From assembly GCA_905178155.1 (NCBI GenBank), contig CAJINV010000005.1, positions 1,390,438 to 1,454,437 of the forward strand: a stretch of 64,000 bases of DNA, in the 5' to 3' direction. A program made the translations under genes and the position numbers. The notes under the pieces are model-generated. The model was not told where the DNA came from and did not search any database. It saw nothing but the letters and a program-made list of their open reading frames with translations. The DNA comes from Amoebophrya sp. A120 (Eukaryota > Sar > Dinophyceae > Syndiniales > Amoebophryaceae). Below are positions 42,619 to 52,814 of the stretch, one piece after another; the stretch's first letter is position 1; every line of letters starts with the position of its first letter.

Positions 42619-43605
42619 TCACCGGCAGTCTATGTGTACATAGGAGCTGCACCAGGTGCGTAAAAGAAAGCAGAGAAACATGAGAAACCAAAGCGCGTTG
42701 CTGATGACCGCGCTGCCGCACCAGAATACGATCACTAGACTCGTTACACTGAACATCACCAGCCACCTTTGTGACGGACCGAACGTGACTCCCCCAGCCG
42801 TTACCTGCCAGTCCGGGTCCGCGTTTTTCTTCAGAAAGAGGAACCTGTGATGATGGTGGTGCGCGCGATTGGATCGGTGGTGGCATGATGCAAGCAATGA
42901 AATCCGCCCGTGAAGATTGCAGCAACAGTACACAACTGCGGCATACATTCAAAACCATCTTCAAATCAATGTAGCTTTTCATTATAATTCACTAACATAC
43001 CAAGCCGCCCCTAGCACCGTGAACAGCAGTATCGCGCCGGGGAGGAGAAGCAGGCAAATGAGCTGCCAGAGGAAGAAGCACAGCGTGTAATTCGCACGGT
43101 ACCGCCCAACATTCTGCATTAACGAACCGCACGCCGCCGCGCCGTCTGCCGGCTTTGCCATCGGCAACGCGAATTCCCGCCAGGGCTGCATGACGCCGAA
43201 TTTCTCGTTTATTACCGTGGAGACCGGATTGTTCATTTCGCTAATCCCCCCGGTCCCAAAATTCAAGCTTGACATCCCGCTCAGAATCGAATTTGCCCCC
43301 TCCTTCGCGCTTCCGGACTGCGCGGCCTGCTGGAGCGTCAGATACAGCCCCATCGCGGATTGCTGGGCGGTGAGAAGCAGCCGCTGCGGGTCGAAGGGGT
43401 TAAGTCCGGTTTGGCCAGTTCCGTTCGAATCTAAACTGGGCATCGGCGTGTTGCCGAAGCCGCCAGGGGTGGAGTGGTGAAACTCCCGCGTGTCCACACC
43501 CGCGGGCGGGGGAGGCGGTGGGCCGGTTCCGGCGCCGACAGTATTAGGCATCGGCGGATCGAAAAAATTGTCCAGCTCCGGGTTCGGGGGCAAAGGAGGC
43601 TGCAT
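42619..43605 (-). CDS. PRA1: PRA1-family protein, copy 2, with duplication-joint C-terminus
   Basis: Exons 43605-43001 and 42844-42619, GT-AG in phase 2, 276 residues. The first exon is nearly identical to copy 1 and the membrane segments are kept up to LMFLC. Beyond that the protein reads FLLRTWCSSYVHIDCR and stops, because the duplication joint (42671/42672) replaces the original 3' part of the exon with what was intergenic DNA at the right end of the unit. The part lost is the cytosolic tail of about 27 residues. The product could still fold as a PRA1 membrane protein but lacks the original C-terminal signals. Confidence 0.8.
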
Positions 43606-44862
43606 CTTGGATGAAACGTTCGGATGATAGATAATTTTTTTATGTGAGAGAGTAGAGAGATAGAGATATCTTGTGTTTCCGACTTTACCGAGTCTTGCGG
43701 CAAGCTTTTTTCAGCATCATGTTGACCATGTAGGAAACTCAACGCACAAATCCACTTTACATGATGTGGCAAAGCGGCTTGACATATGGTTATGGTTCGT
43801 ACATACAGCACGCGTATTAGCTTTAGCAGTCATGTCGCTGTCGTAATGTGCCTTTGAGTTGTCACAGGTTGCTACTAGCGCCCAGGTCACGACCATGCCG
43901 TTCTCCTGAAGTTGCAGCTAAATTTTCATGTCCCGATACTTACCATCTCGTTTTCCGTGAGCTTTTGTCCATTTCGTTCTGGTGTATCAAAATTTTTTCT
44001 TGGTGTTGTTTTCTTGCATGTGGGTATATTGGTTGCAGCATTTGCAGGAGCAGCGATGGAAAGAACAGAGACTAGTCAGTGATGACGAAGTACCGCATGA
44101 GTGCGTGAAATGAAGAAGAACACCACAACATCCACTGGAATACAGCAACAAGTACGGAAACCACGTGGTCCCCACAGTCAATGTCCTATAAAACATTGAG
44201 CAGTTCTTTTGAAATTTTTCCCTTTGCTATACAATCATACAATCTTAACCTCTCGCTGGCAGGCGGAAGCTGGAGTCTAACCACCTGACTATATTTGGCT
44301 TTTTATCTTTCTCAGTATCTTTCCCAGTCGTTATATTTCGAATTTGTACTACTTCAGCTCTCGCTTTATTTTTACAAGGTCAGTTGCAGTTCCGGTTGTC
44401 GTGATGGTGCTGGGTGGAGACAGTTAGGTGTAGCTCTAAGCAGAGGAGCAGGACATCACATGAACAAAACGTCAATCGATCCCGATTCATACAGACTCTA
44501 ACTAAGTTATGCAACCCCCTTGAGGTAAGGGCGATTGCGGTTACTGCAATGCTAAGGTTTCTTCGACATCAGATGTTCTCTTTTCGATTCTTTCACTGTA
44601 GTGTACGTTCTTACAGTTAATATTTTCACACACGGGATGCACGCCTATACCAGCATGTTGGAATAACGCATCAACTTGTTTGGTTCGTCATTGATTGCGG
44701 GGGGGGTGCTTCAAAGAGTTACATTAGCATTGTACAAGAGGGGAGATTAACAATATATTGATAAAACAATTACAATAAAGAGATTAAGTTTAGGATTTGG
44801 TCGTGAAATGCCATCTCGTTTTCTTGTTTGATCAAACAGCAAATCGGTAATCTCACAGTAAG
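43606..44862. other. Intergenic spacer, homologous to 25167-26749
   Basis: No gene. Similar to the unit-1 spacer throughout, with many small changes. Confidence 0.5.
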
Positions 44863-47800
44863 CTAGCTCCTCGGCGCCATGGTCGAGGACTCCGCACCCG
44901 GTTGCGCCTCCTGCATCGGCCCCGGTTTGCCTTCCAGGGGACCACCAGCATCCAACTCGCTCTCCGTTTCTTGTCCGTCGGAGACCGACATGGAGGAGAT
45001 GTCATGGTTGAGCGGGTGCAGATTGTCGGTGCCGCTAGTGAGTGGAGTTTTGTGCCCGACGGTTCTTTCCTTGGCCGCCGTAGACGTAGTCAAAGCCTCT
45101 CCGGCGCTGCCGCTATCACCTTTTCCCGGCGTGAGCTGCTGTGCCATTTCCCGCAACTCGAGAGCTGTGGCAGCTTCAGCTTCTGCTTCGGCACGTGCGC
45201 CAGTAGCCGTACCCACGTGATTGGCGGAAGGTGCAGCACTTGGCGAAGAAGATCCACCTGCCCCGATTTCATTCGTTCCTTCACCCTCGCGCACGGTGGG
45301 TCGTGGTGGAACCTTTCCTGGTCGTGGCCCGCTTGGGCTATCGTGTTCGTCGTGCAAGAGCCGCTGGTCCGATCTGGGTGTAGTAGTAGCGACAGTGAGT
45401 TGTTGCTTACTGATGTTTTTCCGTATCCTTGCTCAGGCATCTGCACTGTGCATCACCATCATAGCATGTATTCAAATTATCTTCAACTGTTGAAGATAAT
45501 TCGTATTTATACATAGTTGTTTAGTTGTTGTATAAAAAATACTCATCATGTACCAGACTCCGCTTTGGTTACCAGATGAGTATGCACAGGTCCGGCCGCA
45601 GGCGCAGCTCTGGTGATGAGAATGACAAAGCTGTTCATCATGAGAAAGCTGTTCAAGAAACGTAAGTACCAACAAAAAGTTATTCTGTACGTTTTGGATG
45701 GCGTTGACGAAGTTGCCCGGACCGCCGGCACGGCGCCGGCGGCTGCAGTTGTAGTTTCCGCTAGAGCTGCATTGGGACCCCACCCATGACCGGAGGTCGT
45801 CGACGAGACGCTGCCACTGGATTCGGCTTTCGTCACACCCAGAAGGGGGTCTGCGGTTGAAGAAGCTTGTTGTAGCGTGTTCTGGGACAGTTCTTGGTGT
45901 TGGGCAGGTTGAGCTCCTTTGTCATCTTTTTGCAGCGGTGCGGCGGACTGCCCTTCGTCGAAAGGCTTTGCTTCTTCTCTGGAAGTCGGCGAGAAAGATT
46001 GCAGTTGTAGATCGCGGACAGCTGGCACGCGCGTTTTACCGTCCACGATGTCGGCAGTTGGAATCGAATTTGTCGGAGTCGTGCTGGCCGCTGGTGGCTT
46101 CTCTGACAAGTCAAGGACGCGCGTTGACGTGGTTGTCGCTGTACAATGGTTTCAGACTGCTTTGACGAGAAGCCCACGTGATGGCGTTTGTTTCCTATGC
46201 ATGACCGCATGATGTTGTTGATGGCAGCACCAAAACGAAAACGCGTCATTTTATTATCATTCTGCAATATTTTTGTTTTTTCAGCAAGATTGCACAACTC
46301 AAATTGAAACTTCGACTTCCGCGTGAAAACGTGAATATCATACCCGCAACGCCACCCATCATCTGCACTGCAGCTCCGTCCGCAGAGCTCAAGTCCGCCA
46401 TGCTGGACGAAGCAGAAGTCGTGGATAGCGGCGAAGCGGTTGAGGACTTCGACGCAGCGACATAATCCACCGCGCTCGGTTCGCTGGCCGCGTAATCCTT
46501 TGCCGAGCCGCGCCTCCCGATGACATCCCGCGAGTCCGGATCCTGCTCCGTGGTCCTGCGCTTCTGGGACACGACCGGAGCGTGATTCTTTCTGTTGCCG
46601 CTCGTCAAGCCAGCTTGCTGATCCGATTCTAGTGTCGATCCCATGGTCGTGGCATCCATAATTGCAATGCGGGCTGCGGCTGCGAGTGCGAAGATTTTCT
46701 TTTTCATATAGACGCTTCGATCAAGCAAAAGAGACAGAAACCCAATCTCCGGGCGGCCGCGATGGATAGAGCGGAAATATATCAAAAATTCAAACTAAAA
46801 TTATAACGATAGTACATAACTATATTCAAAAAACAGAACAAAATGCATTTATCTCCATGGTCAGTAGGATTCTTACTTGTCGCGGCGAGGGTGCTTGCAG
46901 GGCTGAAACTGGTTCCACCGATTGCACCATCGGCCTTGGCACCCGTGCTGTGAGAAGACGAATCGGCGTGGAGGTCGGTTTTCTTGTTCGTCTCGATCTT
47001 CGGCTGCTTGCTGCGCAACAGTTGATGCTCTTCTTGCGCGGCAGTGATCGCGTCAGTAGCAGCTCCTGTCGCAGAATCGGCGGACGGCGAATCGTTACCA
47101 ACAGCAAGAGCAGAGGCAGCTCCAGTAGTCGCAGGCGGCTGTACATCTGTTCCGGGGGCGGGGTCATGTTGCGTCGACGCTGCTCCGTCCTCCCCTTCTC
47201 CATCTTCACTTGGGCCAGTCGATTCCAGCAGGCGCGAGTTAGCTGCCAAACCGGTGCCACCACCCAGGACTCTGCCCCTCGGGACCGCGTTCGTCGTGGT
47301 GCTTGTCACCGGTACCATGGAACCCGTGCCTGTGGCGGCTGCGTGGGGTTCAACCTTGTTGGGCAAGTCATGCAGATACGTTGTCGTTGGTGGCGTGCCA
47401 GCTGCGCTGGACGCCTGGACTTGTCCGTGTTCAGGAGCATGGGGGTCCGATGCCGATGCTGAAGCTGATGATGTGTGCGCTTTCTTGTTGGTGAAAACTT
47501 TTTTGCTCGTGGTTGTCCCAGACATGATTGGCGAAACCGCGGGGGCACCAGCGGCCGTGCTCGGCAGTCGCTCGAGTGCGTCTTGGTCCTCATCTCCCAT
47601 GGCCATGGACATGGTGCGACCGCCGTGTGATCCTCCTGTTGCGCTCCTCCCCGGTGATGATATCGACACGGGCACGGGGGCACGGGCGGGCCCTGTCGCC
47701 GTATCTTTGTCGCTTGTTTCGGATGACGAGAAGAGGAATGACGAGGACACCGACACCTCCTCCTGTCGTGTGGAAGAAGATGCTTCTTTATTTCTGGTCT

Positions 47801-48350
47801 TCTGCATCAGCCTCTGCCTTAGTGCTTCTACGCCTTCTTCTACCTTTTTTGCTAGCGCTCGAGTAAGAGGAACTTGCTTGAGCCTCCACGCGAAACGAAG
47901 GATGTTTTCGAGACGGTTCCTCGGCTTTATCTCCTCCTCGTTGTAGTTAGGATCGCTCATTTTGTTGAGAAGTGTTTGAAATGCTTCCATAGGGGGGTCT
48001 TCCAGAGAACTGATGTTCTCAAAACGGACCGACCAATTCCGCTCGGGAATCTTCAAAAACATCGAAAGGAAGCTGCGGACACTTTCCCTTTCGGTATCTT
48101 GCATCGTCACTGCGTTCCATGCTTTCCAAAATCTCCTTTCTTGGTACATCCTTGTGCGATCCACCGTAGCAGCGTTCCCGAACAGACCGCCGCGCGCCGC
48201 AACCAGTAGTTTGGAGAACATCAAGGGGCCTTGGAGTTTCTCAAGTGCCACACGGAGACAGTCATCGTCAGGGGTGTCGCCCACGGGGGCGGCATCTTTC
48301 AGGCTCGCGATTGAATCACCGACTTGGCCCGCGACACTCAAGAGGTCCAA
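44863..48350 (-). CDS. Family Y low-complexity protein, unit 2 (5' end unresolved)
   Basis: Exons 48350-46877, 46679-46344, 46138-45691, 45609-45573, 45440-45411 and 45363-44863, all GT-AG, with phases that agree; about 941 residues. The frame is open back to an in-frame TAA near 48386 without an ATG, so the true start is either the internal MFSKLLVAARGG or lies in an unseen exon. The first 190 residues look globular and helical (RRFWKAWNAVTMQDTERESV, then RLENILRFAWRLKQVPLTRA). The rest is Ala/Ser/Thr/Pro-rich. The 37-nt and 30-nt exons are supported only by splice sites and phase; the intron between the last two is just 47 bp. The C-terminus matches unit 1 (LDAGGPLEGKPGPMQEAQPG). No family recognised. 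Confidence 0.6.
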
Positions 48351-49829
48351 ATTCCCAAGTCGAGGAAATTGAGTAGATTGAAATTAAAAAAATGGCGACG
48401 CTTTTTCGACATGACTTCGCTATGTAGCCGCGCAGCTGTTGTCTCCGTCTGCTTTGTCACCCTGTTTGCCCCTTTCGGTTGTCCCCACAGTCGCCGACCA
48501 TTGCGCCGCTTCGTGGCTAATGCTGCTCGATGGAGCTACTACGCATTGGGAAGAGACTGTTTCTGCGATTTCTCCGCGCCACATGCTATACAAATCCGCC
48601 CAGATCTTCACAGCCCAAGAAAAAAAAGCCGAAATTCCCTGACAGAAAAAAGTCGTCGACGCAAAAATAAAAAAAAGCCGGCAGGTTTGCCGAAAGAAAC
48701 CGGGAAAAAAAGCGCCCGGCGAAAAAGTAAACTGAGTGAATCGAGAAAAAACGGCCAGACTTTTTGCACAGGCGTAAAGGGAGCGAATTCGTTCCACTGG
48801 TCAGGGGACACGGCGGAGAAAGCTCAACTTCCTCAGTTTTCTTTTTGTGTGACGCACCAGAAAAAGCCGGAGCGGACTTTTCCGGTTTTCCTGGGTGCAT
48901 ATACACTTTGTTTCTGGCTCGCCATTTTTTTTGTGCCCGCGGAAAAAAAAAAAAATCGATCCGGCGCGTGGCCAGGCAAGTCCGAGAGAATTTCTTCGCG
49001 CCACGCGCGCGCGACCCTCTCGATGGGCCTCTAGTGCCGAAAATATTTGCGACCACACGCCGCTGCGACCTTTAGCAAAGGTGCCAGCTGGTCAAACTAG
49101 TCCGGCTACCGTTTCCAAAACCTCCATCCGGCCAAATCACTTCGCGTCCCCGCCTCGCCCCAGGTCTTGTTCTCCTTTTACTTTTTCAAAGAAAAAAAAG
49201 AAAGCACAGATGTCGGCTCTGTAGTGAGCAGGCAACTTAGACCGCCTAACTTTAGAATGCGAAGGCTGTGAAGAAATTGGCTTTAATGAGATTCGCCCCA
49301 GGCCAGGACCACGGCCATCGGTTAAAACACACAGCAACCGGAACCGGATTTAATAGCAAAAATCTTAAGAACGCGACCGCGTGGAGTCTTAGAATTTATG
49401 AAAGAAATTAGAGAAAAAGTAGACCACTTCCTATCGACCTACTACACTGCGGCGCTTGCGACCTTGCCGGCAGCAGGTCGAGGAATGAAGAAGCAGCCGA
49501 GGAATAATATAAAAGCACCCAGCTCGGTCACGCAGGAAGAGCAGTCTAAAATAGCAAGGGCAATGCATTATGTGGAAGATAGATGTATGCGGTCATGAAT
49601 AAGATTGGAGAACGTGCTGACTATTTTTGATAGCGTGTAAATTTGTTTTTGGATTCACAGAATGGAAATGCACATGACAGATAGCGTTGATCTGAATATG
49701 AAAAGAAGGAGAATGAAAGTCGGTCAGTGAATGGGTCAGGAGAATGAGCTGCAGAACGTGTTGCGGGTCCATGTTCGGGCTGATCTACCACATCAGATCA
49801 GATCAGACAGATGGCATAGCATAGCATGG
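48351..49829. other. Unassigned region
   Basis: Open frames exist on both strands (for example 49056-48586 minus, Phe/Arg/Lys-rich) but have poor composition. A 66-codon plus-strand frame at 49398-49598 has a normal composition (MKEIREKVDHFLSTYYTAAL) but no other support. Several A-rich runs. Confidence 0.3.
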
Positions 49830-51780
49830 GGCTTGGCGTGTCGGAACTTTAAGAGTGCAGCCGACTTTTTCATGAAATAGAGCTCGACCACGCTTACTAT
49901 TTTAGTAGAGGCGGCTAACAGTAATGCTTGTACCCCTCCCGCAATACAAATTCGGATCGGATGGGGGTTGGCGTGCCGGAACTTTAAGAGTGCAGCCGGT
50001 TTTTTCATGAACTAGAGCTCGACCGCGCTTACTGTACTAGTAGAGGCGGCTAACGGTAATGGCTTGCACCCCTCCCGCAATACATGACAAGTTCTTCCCG
50101 GGCCTCATACAAAGCATGCTGACTGGGTGGGGCGGGGGCTTCACTTGTGGCCACTGATCAAACCCGACAAGCACACCGACCGAGAGTCTTATGCCGGCCG
50201 ATGCTAAAGCTTCACGCGCCGCAACCAGAGCACCGGTTGATTACCCTAAACCCTGTCTAAGTTATCAGGCAACTACCGATACTATTCGTCTAATACAAGT
50301 TCCCACTCGCATGCAACATCACCTCGGCCCTTTTCAACTTTTTCACTTTCCAACTGACTACCCTGAACCCCTCTACCCAAGTTCCCATATGCGTGCAAAC
50401 TGCCCGGCCCACGCGGGCGCTTCTTTCCCCGAGTGGAGATATACTCGCGCGCTGGTGGGGACAGTCCACTGCGCACTGGACTCGCCGGTAGGAAGTTAGA
50501 ACCTGCGTTGGTTTTTTTTGAACTGCAGTGCGTAAGCTCTAGGATAGTTGGATCTGGTTGGACTTCCTACGCGTAAAGTAGATATATATCAGTCTACCGC
50601 CTTCTTGCTTCTTTGGCCGAGGTGTCTAGGGCGCTACTAGTGCCACCGATCCGCACAGTGGTCTTCAGCGCTACGGATATTTTTAGGTCGTCGAAGGTGG
50701 GCGCTAGCGCTACGCGGCACGTAGTACACGAGCAGGCAACATAGTGACGGCCACGGCAATGCAGTCAGCGACCGCCATGCAAAACTAACTAGCCTCGTCT
50801 GTCGGCTGTCGGGCGGCGTTCCAGAACTTTAAGAGTGCAGCTGGAGCTTTCACGAGCTAAAACTTGACCACGCTTACTGTACTAGTAGAGGCGGCTAACG
50901 ATGAACCTGCGCCCCTCCCTCGTGTCATACAAAACCCCAGGGGTTTGGCGTGTCGGAACTTTAAGAGTGCAGCCGACTTTTTCATGAACTAGAGCGCGAC
51001 CACGCATACTATTCTAGTAGCGGCGGCTATCAGTGTTGCTTGTACCCCGCCCGCAATACAAACTTCCCCGGGCCGTATAGTATGCTTATTGGGTGAGACT
51101 GGGACTTTTGGCCACTGAATAAAACCCGACAAGCACACCGAAAGTCTTATACCGGTCGATGCTAAAGCTTCACGCGCCGCAACCAGAGCACCGGCTGACT
51201 ACCCTAAACCCTGTGTAAGTCATCAAGCGCTTACTTTCTTTTTGCTATTTGTCTAATGCAAGTTCCCACGAGCATGCAGCTACGCCATGGCCTGGATCAT
51301 TTTGATCTTTTCCGTTTTGTCTTTTGTCTACCCTGAGCCCCTCCACCTAACTTCCCGCGTACGTGCAACCTGCCCGGCCCACGCACGCGGACGCTTCTTT
51401 CCCCTGGTGGAGATATACTCGCGCACTGGTGGGGGCAACTCCCTGCACACTGAGCTCGCCGATGGGAATTCACGATCTAGCAACTGCCTACGTTGTTACG
51501 GGCGAAAACTTTCTGGATCTACTTGAACTGCTCTACTTTGAGCTTAGGCATACAGTTTACCACCTTCTTGTTTTTTTTGGCCGAGGTGTCTCAGGCGCTG
51601 CTAGTGCCACTGATCCGCACAGTGGGCCTTCGCGCTACGAATGTTTGTAGGTCGTCGAAGGTGGGCGCTACGCGGAATGTACTACAAACACGAGCAGGCC
51701 TATGGTGGCGGCCACGGCAATGCAGTCACGCAGACCGCCATGCAAAACTAACCAGCCTCGCCGTGGGGTCCCCGCGACCG
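49830..51780. repeat. Higher-order tandem repeat, two units of about 978 bp
   Basis: The word GGAACTTTAAGAGTGCAGC occurs near 49,843, 49,978, 50,823 and 50,955. So a subunit of about 135 bp is repeated in pairs, and the whole block is repeated with a period of about 978 bp. The second half of each block shares GCTAAAGCTTCACGCGCCGC, ACCCTAAACCCTG and AGGTCGTCGAAGGTGGGCGC. The block lies only in unit 2. No coding capacity or terminal repeats were recognised. Confidence 0.75.
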
Positions 51781-52580
51781 CCACGCCTGTCGCCGCATCT
51801 GCTGACACAACAGCAGTGCGAGGGACGGACTATGCTAAGCCTCTTCGGGCATAAGTTGCCCATCCCTTTTTGTAGTAGTGCTACCGGTCGGCGTGCTGTG
51901 TAAGGCTTTTTTGTAATTACCCAAAAAGAGTAAGTTTGCAAACGCTCGCTCGACAGCGGCGGTAGAGGGGTTGCGTAACTAGAAAAAAGCGATAAGGAAA
52001 AAAAGTTTTATGCTAAAAAGGCTTCCACAGTGAACATCCAAAGAGAAGAGATAAATGCAACGCGCTAGAGTGTACTAGTGAGGAGGAAGAGCCAAGAGGG
52101 GAGGCAGTCAGATAAGGCCGACGAATAGCGCCGGCATGCGTTCAGGACACAACGCCGCGAATGGCGACACTCTGGAGGACCAGAGACTCTTAGTCCAAAG
52201 ATGAGGCGGGCCGACTTGCCATCGTGAGCTCACCAACCTGAAGGACTTCACGCAGAATCACGCCACGCAACTTGAGTGAAACACAAAGCGGGCCCAGAAG
52301 AAGACGAACGTGCTCAACCAGAGGACAAGCGTGCTTCGCTCGCAGGTAAGTCCCCTGGGTGATTGTCACGGACTGAGAGAGCACGCGCCCAGCGGTTAAG
52401 GCGGGTCGCTCTCGACTTTCACCTAAGGGGCTCCTGCGAGTAGGCACAATCATTCGCGGCTCGCTCTACATATTCCTACCGGAAGGCGGGATAATGTCGA
52501 GACTGTGCGCGGCTCTGCGCTCGGTGTGGATGGAAGGAGGCGGCATTGCCCGGCACCTCAATCAATTTTTTTGAATTGCA
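51781..52580. other. Unassigned region
   Basis: Non-coding sequence between the higher-order repeat and the microsatellite. One minus-strand frame of 87 codons (52453-52190) has no features. Nothing recognised. Confidence 0.3.
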
Positions 52581-52745
52581 TGGCATGGCATGGCATGGCA
52601 TGGCATGGCATGGCATGGCATGGCATGGCATGGCATGGCATGGCATGGCATGGCATGGCATGGCATGGCATGGCATGGCATGGCATGGCATGGCATGGCA
52701 TGGCATGGCATGGCATGGCATGGCATGGCATGGCATGGCATGGCA
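52581..52745. repeat. (TGGCA)33 microsatellite
   Basis: Thirty-three perfect copies of a 5-bp unit in 165 bp, followed by four CTGCA copies, then TTGCA and AATAC-type pentamers up to about 52,790, so the array grades into variants on its right. It lies just downstream of the family X gene of unit 2 and has no counterpart in unit 1. Confidence 0.95.
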
Positions 52746-52814
52746 CTGCACTGCACTGCACTGCATTGCATTGACAACGCAATACAATACAACTCAAAAA
52801 AATGCTAAATGTTT

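Larger units (their letters stand above)
24221..42671. repeat. Tandem segmental duplication, unit 1
   Basis: Direct repeat with 42672-63864. Collinear homology covers PRA1, the last exon of family Y, family X, MCM10 and the PLC-like gene, plus most spacers. The left edge is inside the last PRA1 exon (homology begins near 24,221); the right edge, ending GTGCGTAAAAGAAAGC, is at 42,671 and has its partner at 63,864. Confidence 0.9.

Noticed and set aside
48586-49056. 156-codon minus-strand ORF
   Set aside because: Phe, Arg and Lys runs from homopolymer-rich DNA; overlapping open frames on both strands.
51180-51220. Telomere end or chromosome terminus
   Set aside because: Only one or two CCCTAAA units occur within a repeated block; flanking sequence continues normally.
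49830-51780. CRISPR-like array or rDNA repeat
   Set aside because: Repeat units are too long and too unequal for CRISPR, and no rRNA core sequence was recognised.
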